Shown: piece by piece, positions 6,297 through 12,683 of the stretch
How the letters are laid out: each line of letters begins with the position of its first letter
How positions within the stretch are numbered: the first letter of the stretch is position 1
DNA from: CAZSPL01 sp964608735
GTDB taxonomy: Bacteria > JAJVIF01 > JAPKYR01 > CAZSPL01
Assembly (NCBI GenBank): GCA_964608735.1
Contig: CAZSPL010000075.1
Coordinates: forward strand, 1 to 15,557
Length of the DNA: 15,557 bases
Reading direction: 5' to 3'
Translations under genes and position numbers: made by a program
Notes under the pieces: model-generated
The model's database searches: none
The model's input: only the letters and a program-made list of their open reading frames with translations
What the model was told of the DNA's origin: nothing

Positions 6297-7292
6297 CTAT
6301 CGCAGGACTGCACTTGCTTTGCAGTCAATCGGTTCGTTGGCTGCAAAGCCTGCCCGGAATCTGGCATACCCCGCGGCGGCTATCATCGCGGCGTTGTCGG
6401 TGGTATAGGGCGGCGCTGGGAAACGGACATCCATCCCGCGACCGGGGGCGGCATTCGCGAAGTATTCCCTCAAATACCGGCTCGCCGATACGCCGCCGCT
6501 TATGGCGAGTGTGCGGATTTTCAATTCCTCACAGGCACGGAACGATTTGTGCGCCAACACCTGTGCGAGCGACGCCATCACCCCTTTTGCCACGGCGCCT
6601 GTATCGGGCGGATTGTCGCGATGTCCGCGCAGATAATACAGCGCCGCTGTCTTAAGCCCGGAGAACGAGAAGTCGTAGCCGTCGCTTGAAATCAGCGGCT
6701 TTGGGAATTCTATCGGCTCGCCGGCGTATGACATCGCCGCGTCGTCTATCGCCCGTCCTCCGGGGTAGGGGAATCCGAGCAACCGCCCGGTCTTGTCGAT
6801 AAGCTCGCCTGCGGCATCGTCGCGCGTGGCGCCGATTTCGACATAGTCGAACGGCCCGCGCACTTCGATGAGTCGCGTATGTCCACCCGAAATTATCAGC
6901 GCCATGTATCTTGCTGGAAGCGGCGCGGCATCGAGGCCCGCCGAGAAGAGGTGTCCTTCGAGATGATGCACGCCTATCACCGGTTTGTTCATCGTGCCCG
7001 CGAGGATGTTTGCGAATGTCGCGCCAACGAGCAGCCCCCCTATCAGGCCCGGTCCCATTGTCGCGGCGACGAGGTCGATGTCGGCGGCGGTTATCCCTTT
7101 GGTTTCGGTGAGATGTTTGAACAGCGGCAGGATGGTCTCGAGATGCTTGCGGGCGCTAATTTCCGGCACGACGCCGCCAAAGCGCGCGTGGAATTCATCC
7201 TGGCTCGCGGTAAGGCTCGAAAGCACTGCGCCGTCGTCGAGAAGCGCGAGGGATGTGTCATCGCAGGATGTATCTATTCCGAGGGTGAGCAT
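6297..7292 (-). CDS. tsaD: tRNA N6-adenosine threonylcarbamoyltransferase TsaD
   Basis: Transfers the threonylcarbamoyl group from threonylcarbamoyl-AMP to A37 of tRNAs that read ANN codons (t6A), working with TsaB and TsaE. The 331 residues match the usual length of about 335. Landmarks: LGIDTSCDDTS at 4-14, the metal-binding HHLEGH at 109-114 (His110, His114), ISGGHTRLIEV, GATRDDAAGE, GRLLGFPYPGG, FSFSGLKTA, ISGGVSASRYLR and DNAAMIAAAGYARF. An in-frame ATG exists 45 bases further upstream, but it lies inside rimI and adds a non-family extension. The start at 7292 gives the family N-terminus MLTLGIDTSCDDTS, 14 bases after the rimI stop. Convergent with the second FapA gene, 18 bases apart, with no visible terminator between. 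tsaB, tsaC and tsaE are not in the window. Confidence 0.97.
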   Translation of the reverse strand: MLTLGIDTSCDDTSLALLDDGAVLSSLTASQDEFHARFGGVVPEISARKHLETILPLFKHLTETKGITAADIDLVAATMGPGLIGGLLVGATFANILAGTMNKPVIGVHHLEGHLFSAGLDAAPLPARYMALIISGGHTRLIEVRGPFDYVEIGATRDDAAGELIDKTGRLLGFPYPGGRAIDDAAMSYAGEPIEFPKPLISSDGYDFSFSGLKTAALYYLRGHRDNPPDTGAVAKGVMASLAQVLAHKSFRACEELKIRTLAISGGVSASRYLREYFANAAPGRGMDVRFPAPPYTTDNAAMIAAAGYARFRAGFAANEPIDCKASAVLR

Positions 7293-7306
7293 GGATATTC
7301 CCGGTA

Positions 7307-7777
7307 TCAGCCTTCGTACGGCGGATCGCCCGTCCACATCACAAGGGCGTCTTCCCCCACTTCCTGGTAATATTTCTTGCGCCGCCCGACGAGCTTGAAG
7401 CCGTGCTTCTCATACATCTTGATGGCTTCGGTATTGGATTCGCGTACCTCGAGCGTGAATTTCTCGACCCCTTCCAGCCTTCCCGTTTCGATGATGTTCA
7501 GGAGCGCCGCTTCGCCGAGGCCGCGTCCGCGAAGGTCGTGGCGCGTCGCGATGGTGGTTATGTGCCCGATTTCATTGAGCACCCAGAGCCCGGCATAGGT
7601 GGCGACCTCTCCGTCGATGATTCCCACTTCGTAGATGGAATTCAGGTTTTCAATCATATCGTTTCTGAAGATTTCCTCGCTCCATGGCGCGGTGAAGCTT
7701 GCGCGCTCGATCACCATCACGGAGGATAGATCCTCAAGTTTCATCGGCCTGAACGAGATTTGCTCGCGTACGCTCAT
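7307..7777 (-). CDS. rimI: Ribosomal protein bS18 alanine N-acetyltransferase RimI-like
   Basis: A GNAT-fold N-acetyltransferase of 156 residues (E. coli RimI has 148). It would use acetyl-CoA to acetylate the N-terminus of ribosomal protein S18 or a similar substrate. Seen: the acetyl-CoA loop RGRGLG at 83-88, TLEVRESNTEAIKMYEKHGF at 108-127, and the KYYQE stretch near 135-139 holding the Tyr that matches the catalytic Tyr of RimI. It sits directly before tsaD, the common tsaB-rimI-tsaD order with tsaB missing. Two starts are possible. ATG 7825 adds 16 non-family residues and lies within the predicted promoter. ATG 7777 gives MSVREQISFRPM and is chosen. No ribosome binding site precedes 7777: a TATAAT lies seven bases upstream, so the mRNA may be leaderless. 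Confidence 0.9.
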   Translation of the reverse strand: MSVREQISFRPMKLEDLSSVMVIERASFTAPWSEEIFRNDMIENLNSIYEVGIIDGEVATYAGLWVLNEIGHITTIATRHDLRGRGLGEAALLNIIETGRLEGVEKFTLEVRESNTEAIKMYEKHGFKLVGRRKKYYQEVGEDALVMWTGDPPYEG

Positions 7778-7784
7778 CCGGCGA

Positions 7785-7813
7785 ATTATAGTCGATGAAT
7801 GGATAGCGGTAAA
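7785..7813 (-). promoter_or_regulatory. Promoter of rimI-tsaD, probably leaderless
   Basis: On the minus strand: TTTACC (7808-7813, 4 of 6), a 17-base spacer and a perfect TATAAT (7785-7790). Seven bases separate the -10 from the ATG at 7777, so the expected first transcribed base falls at or next to the start codon. This is inference from spacing. Confidence 0.65.
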
Positions 7814-7830
7814 CGTAAGGGGCATTGCTA

Positions 7831-7839
7831 TGGTAGAAT
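7831..7839 (+). promoter_or_regulatory. Candidate extended -10 promoter of the DUF2079 gene
   Basis: TGGTAGAAT fits the extended -10 form TG-N-TAnnnT. No convincing -35 lies 17 bases upstream, which extended -10 promoters can do without. Only six bases separate it from the GTG at 7846. It is divergent from, and about 18 bases beyond, the rimI promoter. Confidence 0.4.
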
Positions 7840-7845
7840 CTTGGG

Positions 7846-10245
7846 GTGGGAAAAATAGGGAAGATGATACTCGGCGCGGTTATTTTGTTCGTCGCATTCG
7901 ACGGCATAAGGCTGTCGTGTCCGGACTACATCAGCATCGATTTCAAGATTATCTTTCCCATTATCGGGATTGGTGTTCCATGGCTCATCGGGGCGTTCTT
8001 ATTGATGCCCCGGGATGGCAAGCCGGGGTATGTCGAATCAGCCGTCTCGCTATGGCCGCTGTGCGTGATGCGCCTCTGGCCATTGGTGTCCGGTCTTAAG
8101 ACGTGGGATTACTCGTATACTCTTTCCGTATCGGAGCGGGATGTCGCGGGATTTCTGCTGTACCTGGCAGCCGTAGCCGTGTGGATGTATATTCCTGTTA
8201 AGTATGAAGAGAAGCAAATTGAAGAAGACAAACCACTTCGATGGGATTACAGCGGCTATTATGGTCTTTACGGCGCCTGGCTCTTAATCTTTCTTACCGT
8301 GATTCCCGCGATAAAAAGACTCGCAACATTTCATGCCAAAGCGTGGGACATGGCGATATTTTCTCAGCTATCCCACAATATAGTGAACGGGAACGGCTTC
8401 GAGGTGAGCGTGAGAGGGTTATCCAGTATCCTCGCCGATCACTTCCAGCCAATTATGCTCTTGATAGCGGCAATATGCGCACCATTCCACCGGGGAAGCG
8501 AAGCCCTGGTAGTCATTCAGATGGTCATCGTGGCTCTGGGAGCTATTCCCATCGCGCTGATATGCAGGAAATCGGGTCGCGCCGGCTCTCCTGGAATATT
8601 CATATATGCCTTCTATCCGATAACACTGCTGCTGTTGACAAATGATTTCCACCCCATCGCGCTTGTGGTTCCGCTGTTCCTGTGGGCGTTTTATTTCCTT
8701 GAGATAAAACGTATGTGGGCATTCTACATTTTCCTTCTGCTCGCGGCATGCTGTCAGGAAGAAGCATGGATCATCACGGGCATGGTGGGCTTGTATCTCG
8801 CATTGTTTCGGGGTATGAAGAAATCAGGAATAATTGTTTTCATCGTGAGCTGGCTGATTTTCTTCATTCTCGTTTTGGCGGTGATTCCGTCATTCAGGGC
8901 GGAAGGGAACTACTTCTATCTTCACCGCTATGCATATCTCGGTTCATCCGCCGGAGAAATCGCGAAGAATGTTTTCCTGCATCCCGGGCTGTGGCTGAAG
9001 CGTATGTTCGATACGCGCTCCATCGCATTCGTTGTGATGCTGCTCGCCCCGCTTGGGTTCCTTCCTCTAAGGCGCCCCAAAATCCTGTTCATCCTGATTC
9101 CGGTTGCATTCTATACGCTGATATCCGGCTACGATATTCAGAAATCTATATTCCATCAATATGCCGCGCCGTTCATCCCATTCCTGTTCCTCGCGCTGCT
9201 GGACAGCTTCGAAAAGAGTACCGACGGAAAAGCCCGGGCGCGCAATATGAAGTTGGGATGCGGAGTTTTGTGGGCCGCGATATGCTCCTCTGCGATGGTG
9301 GGGCTTTTCGCATTCGGCGGACATCCGGAAATATATTCATACATCTATAGTTCCACGTTCGATACCCGGCTTAACAATCATTTCCTCGCCCAAATTGAAG
9401 CTAACGATAATGTTTCCACCATCAGCAAATATGCGCCGCCCCTTTCCGACCGCCGCTTCTTGACCCTCTTCCCAAACATCCAATGGGAAGGCGAGTGGGC
9501 CGACAAAATACTGGTCGACGGCAAGGAGCTCATCTCGGAAAAAGACCGCAAGGCCCTTGCCGAAATATTGTACGGCGAAAACGAAGGCCCGAAATATGGA
9601 TTGCTCTATTATTACGACGGCGTCTTCCTGTTCGAAAAGGAATATGAATCCGCGCCGTTCAGCCGGATAATGAGCTCGGCGATGCCCCCCGTCGAAGGGA
9701 TGACCAAACCGTCGGGTGGCAATGTGTATAAAACCGGCAAGCTGCTTTCGGCGGAACTCATCCCGTTCGAGCCGGGGGATAATGAGATAAGCAAGATTGT
9801 CTCGCGCGTCGATTCGCCGCTTTACTGGCTCAAGATGATGCTGAGTGTCGACAAGGATTTCGACGACACATGGTTTTTCGCCGTACGATGCGAAGATAAA
9901 AACGGCAACGTGCTGTTCACATTCCCCCACTTCCCGCTCTACGGGCCGTATTACGACAAGGCGACGGCGACGAACGCCGAGCACAAGGCGGGGATATTCG
10001 ACCGGAGCCCGCGCATTCTGAAAGAAGCCTATGTCATCGACCCGAGGCAGCATCCGCGTAAGCCGCGATGGCATTTCACTGACACGCGCGATTACGGCGA
10101 GCCCGCGTATCTCAGGGTAATGCCCCTGAAACTTCCCGACGGCTGGACCAACACCCTCGATGAATATGTCACCGAGCGGGAGCAGACCGTGGGGCTTCCG
10201 TGGAGCAGCGCATTTGTCGTCGATCTGAATGAAAAGGGATCGTAG
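7846..10245 (+). CDS. DUF2079-family multi-pass membrane protein with C-terminal soluble domain
   Basis: 799 residues from a GTG start. The recognisable DUF2079 block is at about 160-240: FHAKAWDMAIFSQL, then VSVRGLSSILADHFQPIMLL and a hydrophobic segment ending GAIPIALICRKSG. DFHPIALVVPLFLWAFYF (267-284) and CCQEEAWI (302-309) follow. I count about a dozen hydrophobic segments up to residue 490, including about four in the first 120 residues before the core. Residues about 505-799 are hydrophilic and probably form one extracytoplasmic domain. The layout resembles GT-C-type membrane glycosyltransferases, but DUF2079 proteins have no established activity, so no reaction is assigned. An alternative start, ATG 7864, has AGGG three bases upstream and would shorten the product by six residues. 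The radical SAM gene follows one base after the stop. Confidence 0.87.
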   Translation: MGKIGKMILGAVILFVAFDGIRLSCPDYISIDFKIIFPIIGIGVPWLIGAFLLMPRDGKPGYVESAVSLWPLCVMRLWPLVSGLKTWDYSYTLSVSERDVAGFLLYLAAVAVWMYIPVKYEEKQIEEDKPLRWDYSGYYGLYGAWLLIFLTVIPAIKRLATFHAKAWDMAIFSQLSHNIVNGNGFEVSVRGLSSILADHFQPIMLLIAAICAPFHRGSEALVVIQMVIVALGAIPIALICRKSGRAGSPGIFIYAFYPITLLLLTNDFHPIALVVPLFLWAFYFLEIKRMWAFYIFLLLAACCQEEAWIITGMVGLYLALFRGMKKSGIIVFIVSWLIFFILVLAVIPSFRAEGNYFYLHRYAYLGSSAGEIAKNVFLHPGLWLKRMFDTRSIAFVVMLLAPLGFLPLRRPKILFILIPVAFYTLISGYDIQKSIFHQYAAPFIPFLFLALLDSFEKSTDGKARARNMKLGCGVLWAAICSSAMVGLFAFGGHPEIYSYIYSSTFDTRLNNHFLAQIEANDNVSTISKYAPPLSDRRFLTLFPNIQWEGEWADKILVDGKELISEKDRKALAEILYGENEGPKYGLLYYYDGVFLFEKEYESAPFSRIMSSAMPPVEGMTKPSGGNVYKTGKLLSAELIPFEPGDNEISKIVSRVDSPLYWLKMMLSVDKDFDDTWFFAVRCEDKNGNVLFTFPHFPLYGPYYDKATATNAEHKAGIFDRSPRILKEAYVIDPRQHPRKPRWHFTDTRDYGEPAYLRVMPLKLPDGWTNTLDEYVTEREQTVGLPWSSAFVVDLNEKGS

Positions 10246-10246
10246 G

Positions 10247-11263
10247 ATGTTCGAAAACTATTTCGCGATAATCGATCGCTCGCTCGAACCGAGACACTTC
10301 ATTTCAAAACGCATGAAAGTTGATGTCGACCCGGATGCCGCCGGGGGGATGCCGGTCGATGAGCTGCTCGGAATCCACCGGGAGCATTCGCGTCTATTCG
10401 ATGAATCCCCCAATCCATCGGGCTTTGCGGTGCCGGCGGGAAATGAGCTCAGCCTTTATGATCTGAAAATAATTATCGCATCGAAGCTGATTTCGCCATG
10501 CATCCTGTGCGAGAACCGGTGCGGGGTCGACAGGATCGGTGGCGAGCTTGGACGCTGTGGTGTCGGCACGATATCGCGCTACGCGTCGGAGTTCATTCAT
10601 AAGGGCGAAGAAGCGCCAATCATCCCGAGCCACACGATCTTCTTCACCGGGTGCACATTCGAATGCATCCACTGCCAGAACTGGGATATAGCATCGTCAC
10701 CGGATAGAGGTGTGATATTCGACGACCATATCCTCGAACTTATCGAGAGCAGGCATCAACGCGGCGCGCGCAATGTCAACCTTGTCGGCGGAAACCCGGA
10801 TCAGCATCTCGCGAACATCCTGAGGATATTCCGCAAGCTCGAAACGCACACGCCGATCGTGTGGAATTCGAACACCTATGCGTCAATCGAATCGATGGAA
10901 CTGCTGAAGGGATTCGCGGATCTGCATCTCGCCGATTTCAAATACGGCGACAATTCCTGCGCGAAGGAGATAAGCGGGATTGAGAAATACTGGGATGTCG
11001 TCACGCGGAATCTCGCGTATGCATACCCGAATTCGGACATCCTCCTCCGGCATCTCGTGCTGCCCGGGCATGTCCAGTGCTGCACGCGACCCATCGCCCA
11101 ATGGTGCGCGGAGAATATCCCGGGTTGCGGATTCAACCTCATGTTCCAGTACCACCCGGAACACAAGGCGCGGAAGCATCCGAAGCTCAGATATTATCTC
11201 GACGAGGAGGATGTCCTCGGGGCGATGGAATCGGTGAGGAATCTCGATTTGAATCTCGTGTAG
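10247..11263 (+). CDS. PflX-like radical SAM protein (COG1313 type)
   Basis: 338 residues. The radical SAM cluster motif CTFECIHC supplies Cys136, Cys140 and Cys143 (CX3CX2C), which bind the 4Fe-4S cluster that cleaves S-adenosylmethionine. Upstream is a second cysteine set, CILCENRC (85, 88, 92) and Cys104 within GELGRCGVG, typical of PflX and related pyruvate formate-lyase-activating-enzyme homologues. Also seen are VGGNPDQH (180-187), VWNSNTYAS and LADFKYG. The C-terminal half adds CC (278-279), Cys287 and Cys294. The substrate is unknown; the family name does not prove glycyl-radical activation. ATG 10247 is chosen over ATG 10229 because AAGGGA sits seven bases before it and it follows the DUF2079 stop by one base. 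The two genes are very likely cotranscribed and translationally coupled. Confidence 0.9.
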   Translation: MFENYFAIIDRSLEPRHFISKRMKVDVDPDAAGGMPVDELLGIHREHSRLFDESPNPSGFAVPAGNELSLYDLKIIIASKLISPCILCENRCGVDRIGGELGRCGVGTISRYASEFIHKGEEAPIIPSHTIFFTGCTFECIHCQNWDIASSPDRGVIFDDHILELIESRHQRGARNVNLVGGNPDQHLANILRIFRKLETHTPIVWNSNTYASIESMELLKGFADLHLADFKYGDNSCAKEISGIEKYWDVVTRNLAYAYPNSDILLRHLVLPGHVQCCTRPIAQWCAENIPGCGFNLMFQYHPEHKARKHPKLRYYLDEEDVLGAMESVRNLDLNLV

Positions 11264-11290
11264 ATCCAGTATGAATTTACAAACCCTGCG

Positions 11291-11791
11291 CTATTCGACT
11301 TTCCTGAACATCTGCTTCGGTACGCCGCAGATGGGGCACTTTTCCGGCGGTTCACCCTTGACGGTATTGCCGCATATGCCGCAGACGTAAATGTCGTGCG
11401 CCGGGAGGTCGCGGTCTTCCTTGATCGACGTTAGCGCTTCCTCATAAAGGTCATGGTGAATCTTCTCGACGGCCATTGCGTTCCTGAATGAAACTTCCGC
11501 CGCCTTGTGGCCCTCATCCTTGGCGGCCTTGAGATAGGGGGGATACATCTCGGTGAATTCGAATCCTTCACCCGCGACAGCCTCGGTTAGGTTCTCCTCG
11601 GTCGATTTGACGCCGTTCAGGGCGCGAAGATGGGCCAGCGCATGAACCGTCTCGGCTTCAGCGGCGGCCCTGAATAGTTTGGCGATCTGGGGGAACCCGT
11701 CGGCGTCGGCTTTCTTAGCGAATGCGAGATACTTCCTGTTGGCCATGCTTTCCCCAGCGAATGCATTCTGTAAATTCTGCTCTGTCGACAT
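11291..11791 (-). CDS. rbr: Rubrerythrin
   Basis: A non-haem diiron peroxidase that reduces hydrogen peroxide to water in anaerobic and microaerophilic bacteria, fed by rubredoxin-type electron donors. 166 residues. The N-terminal four-helix ferritin-like domain has Glu14, Glu47-x-x-His50, Glu78/Glu81 and Glu109-x-x-His112 as likely diiron ligands. The C-terminal rubredoxin-like domain binds one iron through Cys137/Cys140 (CGIC) and Cys152/Cys155 (CPIC). GAGGAG about eight bases before the ATG supports the start. The gene is monocistronic: its own strong promoter carries a palindrome of PerR/Fur type, and a convergent gene ends 27 bases from its stop. Regulation by peroxide or iron through a Fur-family repressor is inferred. 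No regulator gene is present in the window. Confidence 0.97.
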   Translation of the reverse strand: MSTEQNLQNAFAGESMANRKYLAFAKKADADGFPQIAKLFRAAAEAETVHALAHLRALNGVKSTEENLTEAVAGEGFEFTEMYPPYLKAAKDEGHKAAEVSFRNAMAVEKIHHDLYEEALTSIKEDRDLPAHDIYVCGICGNTVKGEPPEKCPICGVPKQMFRKVE

Positions 11792-11831
11792 TGTTCAATC
11801 TCCTCGAATTGTAATCGCCTTCCAGTTGAGA

Positions 11832-11854
11832 TTAATAGTAATCATTACTATTAA
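11832..11854. promoter_or_regulatory. PerR/Fur-type operator palindrome
   Basis: A perfect palindrome of 11+1+11 bases: TTAATAGTAAT, a central C at 11843, and the exact reverse complement ATTACTATTAA. The inner TAGTAAT-C-ATTACTA has the 7-1-7 form of Fur-family boxes (the PerR consensus is TTATAAT-N-ATTATAA). It begins four bases downstream of the rbr -10 hexamer and so covers the expected transcription start, a standard position for repression. Confidence 0.8.
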
Positions 11855-11857
11855 CTA

Positions 11858-11886
11858 ATAATACGGGATTCAGTGCGGCAAGTCAA
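11858..11886 (-). promoter_or_regulatory. Sigma-70 promoter of rbr
   Basis: On the minus strand: TTGACT (11881-11886, 5 of 6), a 17-base spacer and TATTAT (11858-11863, 5 of 6). Start of transcription is expected near 11851, inside the operator palindrome. Confidence 0.85.
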
Positions 11887-11952
11887 CCGTCAGCCCGGAT
11901 TTTCAGTAATCTTGCCGGAATGGCCCCGGCGATTTTATCCATTTAAATATAT

Positions 11953-11982
11953 TTTACCGCAAAACGGCATCTATTTAATAAT
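11953..11982 (+). promoter_or_regulatory. Candidate promoter of the DUF3795 gene
   Basis: TTTACC (11953-11958, 4 of 6), an 18-base spacer and AATAAT (11977-11982, 5 of 6). It points toward the gene starting at 12089, leaving a leader of about 100 bases in which I see no clear structure. The surrounding intergenic stretch between rbr and this gene (11792-12088) otherwise holds only the rbr control sites and a small GCCGG/CCGGC hairpin near 11913-11931. Confidence 0.4.
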
Positions 11983-12088
11983 GAAGGATGTTTGATCATG
12001 CATTCTCGGCGCTTTGGAACGACAAAAATTTTAGTGCAGGCATAGTAGCCGCCGAAACTGCATGATAAAATATTTAAGGTGGCCGTGT

Positions 12089-12619
12089 ATGTCGAAGGAT
12101 CACCTTGCAGGGATATGTGGACTTTACTGTGGCGCGTGCTACATCTACCTTACTTACAAGTACGGGGATGAGAAGGCTGTGGCAAGGCTTGCCGAGCAAC
12201 TGGGTATAAAGCCCGAAGAGCTTGAATGCCAGGGCTGCGGGCCGGAATCGGAGAAGTGCATACGCAAGGATTGCAAGGTGCGTTCATGCGCGATAGAGCG
12301 CGGAGTGCGGTTCTGCTACCAGTGCGATGATTACCCCTGCAAGCAATTTAAAGAATCCATCGAGAAATTTCCCCACCTGAGCGTAATCAGGGAGGAGCAG
12401 GATAACCTTGCCTGCAACGGCCCGGCAAAGTGGCTCGAATGGCAGGTGCATCGCTGGAAATGCCAGGGATGCGGCACTAAGCTGGGGTGGTATGACGTAG
12501 TCTGCCCAACCTGCAAGGCGAAGACTCTGATACCGTATCTTGAAGGCATGCCCCGCGATGAACCCACCGGGCTGAAGCAGTGGCTGAAGCAGAGGATGAA
12601 GGGGCAACAGCTCCGCTAA
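12089..12619 (+). CDS. Cysteine-rich DUF3795-type protein
   Basis: 176 residues with 16 cysteines. The N-terminus LAGICGLYCGACYIYL (Cys10, Cys14, Cys17) is the DUF3795 signature. More cysteines follow at 47, 50, 57, 62 and 67, then Cys76/Cys79/Cys84 (CYQCDDYPC). The tail adds CQGC (125, 128) and CPTC (139, 142), a likely zinc-ribbon or rubredoxin-like knuckle. Metal or Fe-S binding is likely, but no function is established for the family. Start choice: ATG 12089 has AAGGTGG six bases upstream. The in-frame ATG at 12062 lacks a ribosome site and adds nine residues before the conserved start. No signal peptide or membrane helix is seen. It lies divergent to rubrerythrin, which may reflect a redox setting, but this is only suggestive. 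Confidence 0.85.
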   Translation: MSKDHLAGICGLYCGACYIYLTYKYGDEKAVARLAEQLGIKPEELECQGCGPESEKCIRKDCKVRSCAIERGVRFCYQCDDYPCKQFKESIEKFPHLSVIREEQDNLACNGPAKWLEWQVHRWKCQGCGTKLGWYDVVCPTCKAKTLIPYLEGMPRDEPTGLKQWLKQRMKGQQLR

Positions 12620-12633
12620 GAGCAGATAAAAAC

Positions 12634-12659
12634 AACCGCCCCATCCGGGGCGGTTTTGA
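12634..12659. terminator. Bidirectional intrinsic terminator
   Basis: AACCGCCCC (12634-12642), loop ATCC, GGGGCGGTT (12647-12655), followed by TTTTGATTT on the plus strand. On the minus strand the same stem is followed by GTTTTTATC. It lies between two convergent genes and can end both transcripts. Confidence 0.88.
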
Positions 12660-12683
12660 TTTCCAAGTGAACGAGAGCTTTTT

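Noticed and set aside
7293..7337. Upstream ATG extending TsaD by 15 residues
   Set aside because: The extension overlaps the rimI end and precedes the family N-terminus LGIDTSCDDTS. The start at 7292 fits known TsaD length.
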